Part shown: piece by piece, positions 59,745 through 64,000 of the stretch
How positions within the stretch are numbered: the stretch's first letter is position 1
How the letters are laid out: the number at the start of each line of letters is the position of its first letter
Assembly: GCF_900105255.1 (NCBI RefSeq)
Contig: NZ_LT629763.1
Coordinates: 2,604,001 to 2,668,000 of the forward strand
Direction: 5' to 3'
Source: Halopseudomonas sabulinigri
Lineage (GTDB): Bacteria > Pseudomonadota > Gammaproteobacteria > Pseudomonadales > Pseudomonadaceae
DNA: 64,000 bases
Notes under the pieces: model-generated
Databases searched by the model: none
Told to the model about the DNA's origin: nothing
The model's input: the letters and a program-made list of their open reading frames with translations, nothing else
Translations under genes and position numbers: made by a program

Positions 59745-61226
59745 TCAGGTAGTCAGAGTCCTTAACAGATTCTTGTAATCTTCGCGGATATCGGCGTCGG
59801 TTTCACGCAGTTCCGCAATTTTGCGTGTGGCGTGCAGCACAGTTGTGTGATCGCGCCCGCCAAAGGCGTCACCGATCTCCGGCAAGCTGTGGTTGGTCAG
59901 CTCCTTGGACAACGCCATGGCCACCTGGCGCGGACGCGCAACCGAACGCGAGCGTCGCTTGGACAGCACATCGGAGACCTTGATCTTGTAATACTCCGCC
60001 ACCGTACGCTGGATGTTATCAATACTGACCAGCTTATCCTGCAGAGCCAGCAGATCTTTCAGCGAGTCGCGAATCAACTCGATGGTAATGTCCCGACCCA
60101 TAAAGTGAGAACTGGCGATCACCCGCTTGAGCGCACCTTCGAGCTCACGGACGTTGGAGCGAATGCGCTGGGCGATAAAGAAGGCCGCATCGTGGGGCAA
60201 ATCCACCCGCGACTGCTCCGCCTTCTTCATTAGAATGGCAACACGGGTTTCCAGCTCTGGCGGTTCAACTGCAACCGTTAACCCCCAACCAAACCGGGAT
60301 TTGAGGCGCTCTTCCAGGCCGTCGATCTCGCGCGGATAGCGATCACTGGTCAGAATGACCTGCTGACCACCTTCGAGCAGCGCGTTAAAGGTATGGAAGA
60401 ACTCTTCCTGCGACCGCTCTTTTTTGGCGAAGAACTGAATGTCATCAATCAGCAGCGCGTCGACCGAACGGTAATAGCGCTTGAAGTCATTAATCGCATT
60501 CATCTGCAGCGCCTTGACCATGTCGGCGACAAAACGCTCGGAATGCAGGTAGACGATCTTGGCAGCCGGGTTCTTCTTTAATAGATGATTGCCCACCGCA
60601 TGCATCAAGTGGGTTTTACCCAGCCCCACGCCGCCATAAAGGAACAGGGGGTTGTAGCCGTGTTTCAGATTGTCGGCCACTTGCCAGGCAGCGGCGCGCG
60701 CCAACTGGTTGGACTTACCCTCAACAAAGTTCTCGAAGGTAAAACTGCGATTCAGGTAGCTGGTGTGCTTGATCAGATTGGCCGTGGCCTGCTCACTGCG
60801 CTCAGGACTGGTGCGGTTCTCTTCATCGGACTCTACCGGCTGGTTGGCCGACTCGGGTTGGAAGCCCTGCGCACTGACTTGTGCACGCGGCGCAGCAGCG
60901 GGCGCTGGCACAGGAGCCGGAGCAGGTGTGCTGGCCGGGGCAGCGGCAGCTTGCGGTGATGCCGCAGCGGGTGAAGTAGAACGGCGGCTGCCGATCAACA
61001 GGGAAACCAATGGCGCCTGACCGTGCGACAAATCATCCAGCAGTTCCTGAATGCGATTCAGGTATTTGTCGTTAACCCAGTCAAGTACAAAACGGTTGGG
61101 CGCATAGAGGCGAATCTCGGATTGATCGCCATCCACCTGCAAGGGACGTATCCACGTATTGAACTGTTGGGATGGAAGCTCATCTCGCAAAAAATCGATG
61201 CATTGCTGCCAAAGTGCAACAGACAC
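59745..61226 (-). CDS. dnaA: Chromosomal replication initiator DnaA
   Basis: 493 aa. I start at GTG 61226 ([20 protein letters not shown]), the conserved beginning, rather than an upstream frame start at 61298. Domain I (residues 1-90) is followed by a long Ala/Pro-rich domain II (about 105-170), then AAA+ domain III with [24 protein letters not shown] and sensor motifs, and domain IV with [15 protein letters not shown] for DnaA-box binding. GGGGG upstream acts as ribosome-binding site. Confidence 0.97.
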   Translation of the reverse strand: MSVALWQQCIDFLRDELPSQQFNTWIRPLQVDGDQSEIRLYAPNRFVLDWVNDKYLNRIQELLDDLSHGQAPLVSLLIGSRRSTSPAAASPQAAAAPASTPAPAPVPAPAAAPRAQVSAQGFQPESANQPVESDEENRTSPERSEQATANLIKHTSYLNRSFTFENFVEGKSNQLARAAAWQVADNLKHGYNPLFLYGGVGLGKTHLMHAVGNHLLKKNPAAKIVYLHSERFVADMVKALQMNAINDFKRYYRSVDALLIDDIQFFAKKERSQEEFFHTFNALLEGGQQVILTSDRYPREIDGLEERLKSRFGWGLTVAVEPPELETRVAILMKKAEQSRVDLPHDAAFFIAQRIRSNVRELEGALKRVIASSHFMGRDITIELIRDSLKDLLALQDKLVSIDNIQRTVAEYYKIKVSDVLSKRRSRSVARPRQVAMALSKELTNHSLPEIGDAFGGRDHTTVLHATRKIAELRETDADIREDYKNLLRTLTT

Positions 61227-61341
61227 TAAATCCCCCGGTCCGCCGGCACGGCGGTTCTTATTTAAGACGGATGGATACCAGCAAAAGCCTGAGCTCAAGA
61301 CGGTACAACATAGCCGCTTATTCTATCCCTTCGCCCCTGAC

Positions 61342-61760
61342 TTATCCACACCGAACAACCACTGCCGCCGACTTTTCACCGCATCCAAAAGTGCCCCATG
61401 AGCCACCATAAAGTCGCCCTGCCAGCGTAAGACCTTGTAAATAGGCACCTCTGAGCCCTGTGGAGAAGTCGCCCCCAACCTTGTTGGCAAATGGTGTTGG
61501 AATCAGTGGATAAATCTACCTGTGGATATCTAGCTCTTTTATCCACAGCCGCCGCACAGCAACCCAAGGGATCCGCCAACTGCTTGCCCACAGCCTTATA
61601 CTTGTCTCAAGCCACTGATTTAAAAGCCTATTAGGCACTTACCCACAGAAAAGTGGCTTACCATATACAGTATTTACATTTATCTATTTAAAGATTTGAT
61701 TTTATTTTGTTTTTACTTGTACATCAGAGCTCAAATCAAATTGACCTGACCGATCTTATT
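61342..61760. other. Replication origin oriC
   Basis: Between dnaA and rpmH. DnaA boxes: TTATCCACA perfect at 61342 and 61539; one-mismatch or near boxes at 61459 (TGTGGAGAA), 61505 (AGTGGATAA), 61521 (TGTGGATAT), 61584 (TTGCCCACA, weaker) and 61639 (TTACCCACA). They are followed by an AT-rich run (about 61660-61735, including TTTATCTATTTAAAG and TTTTATTTTGTTTTTA) as the likely unwinding element. This matches the position of Pseudomonas oriC. Confidence 0.9.
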
Positions 61761-61769
61761 CTCTAGAAT
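61741..61769 (+). promoter_or_regulatory. Promoter of rpmH-rnpA
   Basis: TTGACC (61741-61746), 17-bp spacer, TAGAAT (61764-61769). Start would be near 61776, about 50 nt before rpmH. It adjoins the AT-rich part of oriC, so transcription could help origin opening. Confidence 0.75.
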
Positions 61770-61825
61770 TGCCGATCCCTTGAAAGGGCACTCTGCTCTG
61801 ATGTGAATTACTCAGGTATTTGAAG

Positions 61826-61960
61826 ATGAAAAGAACGTTCCAACCCAGCGTACTGAAGCGCAAGCGCAACCATGGTTTCCGTGCACGTATGGCCACCAAA
61901 AACGGTCGTGCGGTTTTGGCCCGTCGTCGTGCCAAAGGCCGTCAGCGCCTGTCAGCATAA
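61826..61960 (+). CDS. rpmH: 50S ribosomal protein L34
   Basis: 44 aa, very basic: [18 protein letters not shown] followed by [20 protein letters not shown] and ending RLSA. It is complete and nearly invariant among gammaproteobacteria. It lies 14 nt before rnpA, the classic origin-proximal pair. Confidence 0.99.
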   Translation: MKRTFQPSVLKRKRNHGFRARMATKNGRAVLARRRAKGRQRLSA

Positions 61961-61974
61961 GAACCGGCTGCCAG

Positions 61975-62370
61975 GTGGGTCTCGGCTTCGCTCCTGAATT
62001 CAGGTTATTAACGCCTGCTCAGTTCAAGAACGTATTCGATGGAGCCACCTGCAAAGCCTCAGGACCCAGTCTGCTGTTGCTTGCCAGAGAGAACGACCTG
62101 GCACACGCAAGACTGGGTCTGGTTATTGCCAAGAAAAATGTCCGACGGGCAGTTGATCGCAACAAGGTCAAGCGTATCGCCCGTGAATCGTTCCGCCAGC
62201 ATCGCGCTGAGCTGGGCAATCTGGACATTGTCGTGCTGGCCCGCAAGGGCGTAGGCGACCTGGACAATACTGCGCTGCATGACCTCTACCAAGGCATGTG
62301 GCGCAGGCTTATCAAGACCGCTACGAAAAATCGCTCACGCACTTCTGGACCACCGTCATCCCATGCGTAG
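61975..62370 (+). CDS. rnpA: Ribonuclease P protein component
   Basis: 131 aa. Protein cofactor of RNase P for tRNA 5' maturation. [37 protein letters not shown] (RNA-binding RNR motif, read around residue 60) and IVVLARKGV are present. GTG start at 61975. It overlaps yidD by 8 nt. Confidence 0.95.
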   Translation: MGLGFAPEFRLLTPAQFKNVFDGATCKASGPSLLLLARENDLAHARLGLVIAKKNVRRAVDRNKVKRIARESFRQHRAELGNLDIVVLARKGVGDLDNTALHDLYQGMWRRLIKTATKNRSRTSGPPSSHA

Positions 62371-62611
62371 TCTCGCGCTCGGACTGATCAAGGTTTACCG
62401 CTACGCTATCAGTCCACTGATGGCCAGCCATTGCCGTTTCTATCCCTCCTGTTCCTGCTACGCCCAGGAAGCCATTGAAGAACATGGCTTGCTCAAGGGT
62501 GCGGCATTGAGTGCCCGGCGCCTGGGGCGCTGTCACCCGTGGAATCCAGGCGGGTATGATCCTGTACCCCCTTCTGACAACCGATCTTCCCAGATGGCCA
62601 ACAAACCATGA
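62363..62611 (+). CDS. yidD: Membrane protein insertion efficiency factor YidD
   Basis: 82 aa. [38 protein letters not shown] with three conserved Cys, and [15 protein letters not shown] are diagnostic. Starts inside the rnpA end and overlaps yidC by 4 nt. An upstream extension in this frame lies within rnpA and is rejected. Confidence 0.95.
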   Translation: MRSLALGLIKVYRYAISPLMASHCRFYPSCSCYAQEAIEEHGLLKGAALSARRLGRCHPWNPGGYDPVPPSDNRSSQMANKP

Positions 62612-64000
62612 ACATGCAACGAAATATCCTCATAGCTGCCTTGCTCGTGATTACCTATCTCATGGTGTTGCAGTGGAACAAGGATTTCATGCAGCAGGAC
62701 TTGCCGCCTGTTGCTGAAACCAGTGTTGCGCCGGCCGGCAATTCCGATCTGCCAACCGAAACTGCACCTCTGGCCAACGGGGACAACAGCGATGTGCCCC
62801 AGCCGATTGATGCCAACGGCGATGCGAGCATCAGCGCTGCAGACCTACCAGCCAAGCAGAATGACAATCTGATTCAGGTAGCCACCGACAGCCTGAACGT
62901 AACCATCAACCCGATTGGTGGCGATATCGTCTCGCTGTCGCTGCCCAAGTATCCGGCGCGCAAGGATAGACCCGACCTGCCGTTCCAGTTGATGGAGCAA
63001 TCGAGCAACCGCCTGTACGTCGCCCAGAGCGGGCTGACCGGTCGCCAGGGTCCGGACAGCAGCCAAGGCCGTGCCCGCTACACTAGCGCGCAGAGCAGCT
63101 ATCAGTTGAGCGAAGGGCAGGACAGCCTGACTGTTGACCTGAAAACCAGCAACAACGGCGTCAACTTCATCAAGCGTTACACCTTCACCCGTGATTCTTA
63201 CCTGGTGGAAGTAGATTACCTGATCGACAACCAGAGCAGCGAAGCCTGGTCCGGCAGCGCCTTTGGCCAGCTCAAACGTGACGACAGCGGAGACCCCTCC
63301 AGCTCAACCGCCACCGGCATGGCGACCTTCCTCGGCGCGGCCTACTGGAGCGCTGACAGCTCCTACACCAAGATGAAGATGGGCGAGCTGGATGACGAGA
63401 AGCTGAATGAAAAGGTCAACGGCGGCTGGATTGCCTGGCTACAGCACTATTTCGTTACCGCCTGGGTACCCGATGCCAACACCCAGCATACCTTCAGCAC
63501 CCTGAAGGACAGCAACGGCAACTACATCGTGCGCTTCACCAGCCCTTCGGTCAGCGTAGCGCCTGGTGAGCAGTCCAGCATCAAAACCCAGTTCTACGCC
63601 GGCCCAAAAATTCAGGACGATCTCAAGGCAATCTCGCCCGGCCTGGATTTGACCATCGATTACGGTTTCCTGTGGTGGATTGCGCAGCCACTGTTCGTAG
63701 TGCTGAGCTTTATCTACAGCTTTGTTGGCAACTGGGGCTGGAGCATCATCCTGCTGACCTGTCTGATCAAGCTGATCTTCTTCCCGCTGTCGGCCACCAG
63801 CTACCGCTCCATGGCCAACATGCGCCGTGTGGCTCCCAAGCTGCAAGCGCTGCGTGAGCAGCACGGCGATGACCGTCAGAAAATGTCGCAGGGCATGATG
63901 GAGCTGTACAAGAAAGAGAAGATCAATCCACTCGGTGGCTGTCTGCCGATTCTGGTACAGATGCCGGTGTTTATCTCCTTGTACTGGGTACTGATGGAAA
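62608..64000 (+). CDS. yidC: Membrane protein insertase YidC, 3' end outside window
   Basis: First 464 codons. An N-terminal signal-anchor helix ([18 protein letters not shown]) is followed by a low-complexity linker (about 30-80), the large periplasmic beta domain (about 80-350), then TM2 region [18 protein letters not shown] and the conserved [21 protein letters not shown] hydrophilic-groove segment, with [20 protein letters not shown] at the edge. Gram-negative architecture. The frame is open at the window end. Confidence 0.97.
   Translation, partial: MNMQRNILIAALLVITYLMVLQWNKDFMQQDLPPVAETSVAPAGNSDLPTETAPLANGDNSDVPQPIDANGDASISAADLPAKQNDNLIQVATDSLNVTINPIGGDIVSLSLPKYPARKDRPDLPFQLMEQSSNRLYVAQSGLTGRQGPDSSQGRARYTSAQSSYQLSEGQDSLTVDLKTSNNGVNFIKRYTFTRDSYLVEVDYLIDNQSSEAWSGSAFGQLKRDDSGDPSSSTATGMATFLGAAYWSADSSYTKMKMGELDDEKLNEKVNGGWIAWLQHYFVTAWVPDANTQHTFSTLKDSNGNYIVRFTSPSVSVAPGEQSSIKTQFYAGPKIQDDLKAISPGLDLTIDYGFLWWIAQPLFVVLSFIYSFVGNWGWSIILLTCLIKLIFFPLSATSYRSMANMRRVAPKLQALREQHGDDRQKMSQGMMELYKKEKINPLGGCLPILVQMPVFISLYWVLME

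Overview
The window is a stretch of chromosome around the replication origin of a Pseudomonadaceae-type gammaproteobacterium. The evidence is the order rpmH-rnpA-yidD-yidC / oriC / dnaA-dnaN-recF-gyrB, followed outward by plsC, gmhB, glyS, glyQ, tag, a lauroyl-type acyltransferase, a PilZ protein, trkA, rsmB, fmt, def, a LysM protein, dprA, tsaC, hemF, aroE and trpI/trpBA. From memory this is close to the PA0001-PA0037 order of Pseudomonas aeruginosa. Individual proteins (DnaA, GlyQ, TrpI, the acyltransferase) also read as Pseudomonas-like. The base composition is GC-rich. Genus and species cannot be fixed from the sequence alone.

Left end (1-7.95 kb): a leftward leucine/isovalerate catabolic operon, liuR-liuA-liuB-liuC-liuD-liuE plus an acetoacetyl-CoA synthetase cut by the window edge. 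Genes overlap or nearly touch. An 18-bp perfect palindrome upstream of liuR is the likely LiuR operator. Together they convert isovaleryl-CoA to acetyl-CoA and acetoacetate, and then activate the acetoacetate.

8-28 kb is a mosaic. It holds two AT-richer orphan genes (a 286-aa protein and a lipoprotein), an EamA exporter, a quinone-oxidoreductase-type dehydrogenase with a divergent LysR regulator, an iron-hydroxamate ABC importer (fhuCDB with a Fur-like box), a lipoprotein aminopeptidase, trpI/trpBA, a 2-oxoglutarate oxygenase, 8-oxoguanine deaminase and an orphan BMP-type binding protein. Its intergenic spaces carry six copies of one roughly 220-bp structured repeat plus one diverged relative, often flanked by short REP-like hairpins. 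They form the clearest non-genic signal in this part.

28-44 kb: an RND efflux pair, a pirin, then the conserved housekeeping block aroE-hemF-tsaC-dprA-LysM / def-fmt-rsmB-trkA-trkH and a PilZ protein.

44-52 kb: an acyltransferase, a 270-bp MITE-like palindromic element whose end supplies the stop codon of tag, an FKBP isomerase, a small XRE regulator/membrane-protein operon with TGTAAAG boxes, an MscS channel, and a threonine deaminase (ilvA). This IlvA lacks the C-terminal regulatory domain. It is preceded by what looks like a complete Ile-codon leader peptide and four-segment attenuator. I consider this the most interesting and most testable signal in the window.

52-64 kb: gmhB, plsC, a solitary pilU, then gyrB-recF-dnaN-dnaA (leftward) and oriC with DnaA boxes and an AT-rich stretch, followed by rpmH-rnpA-yidD-yidC (rightward; yidC runs off the window). 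Two perfect 16-bp parS sites lie inside recF.
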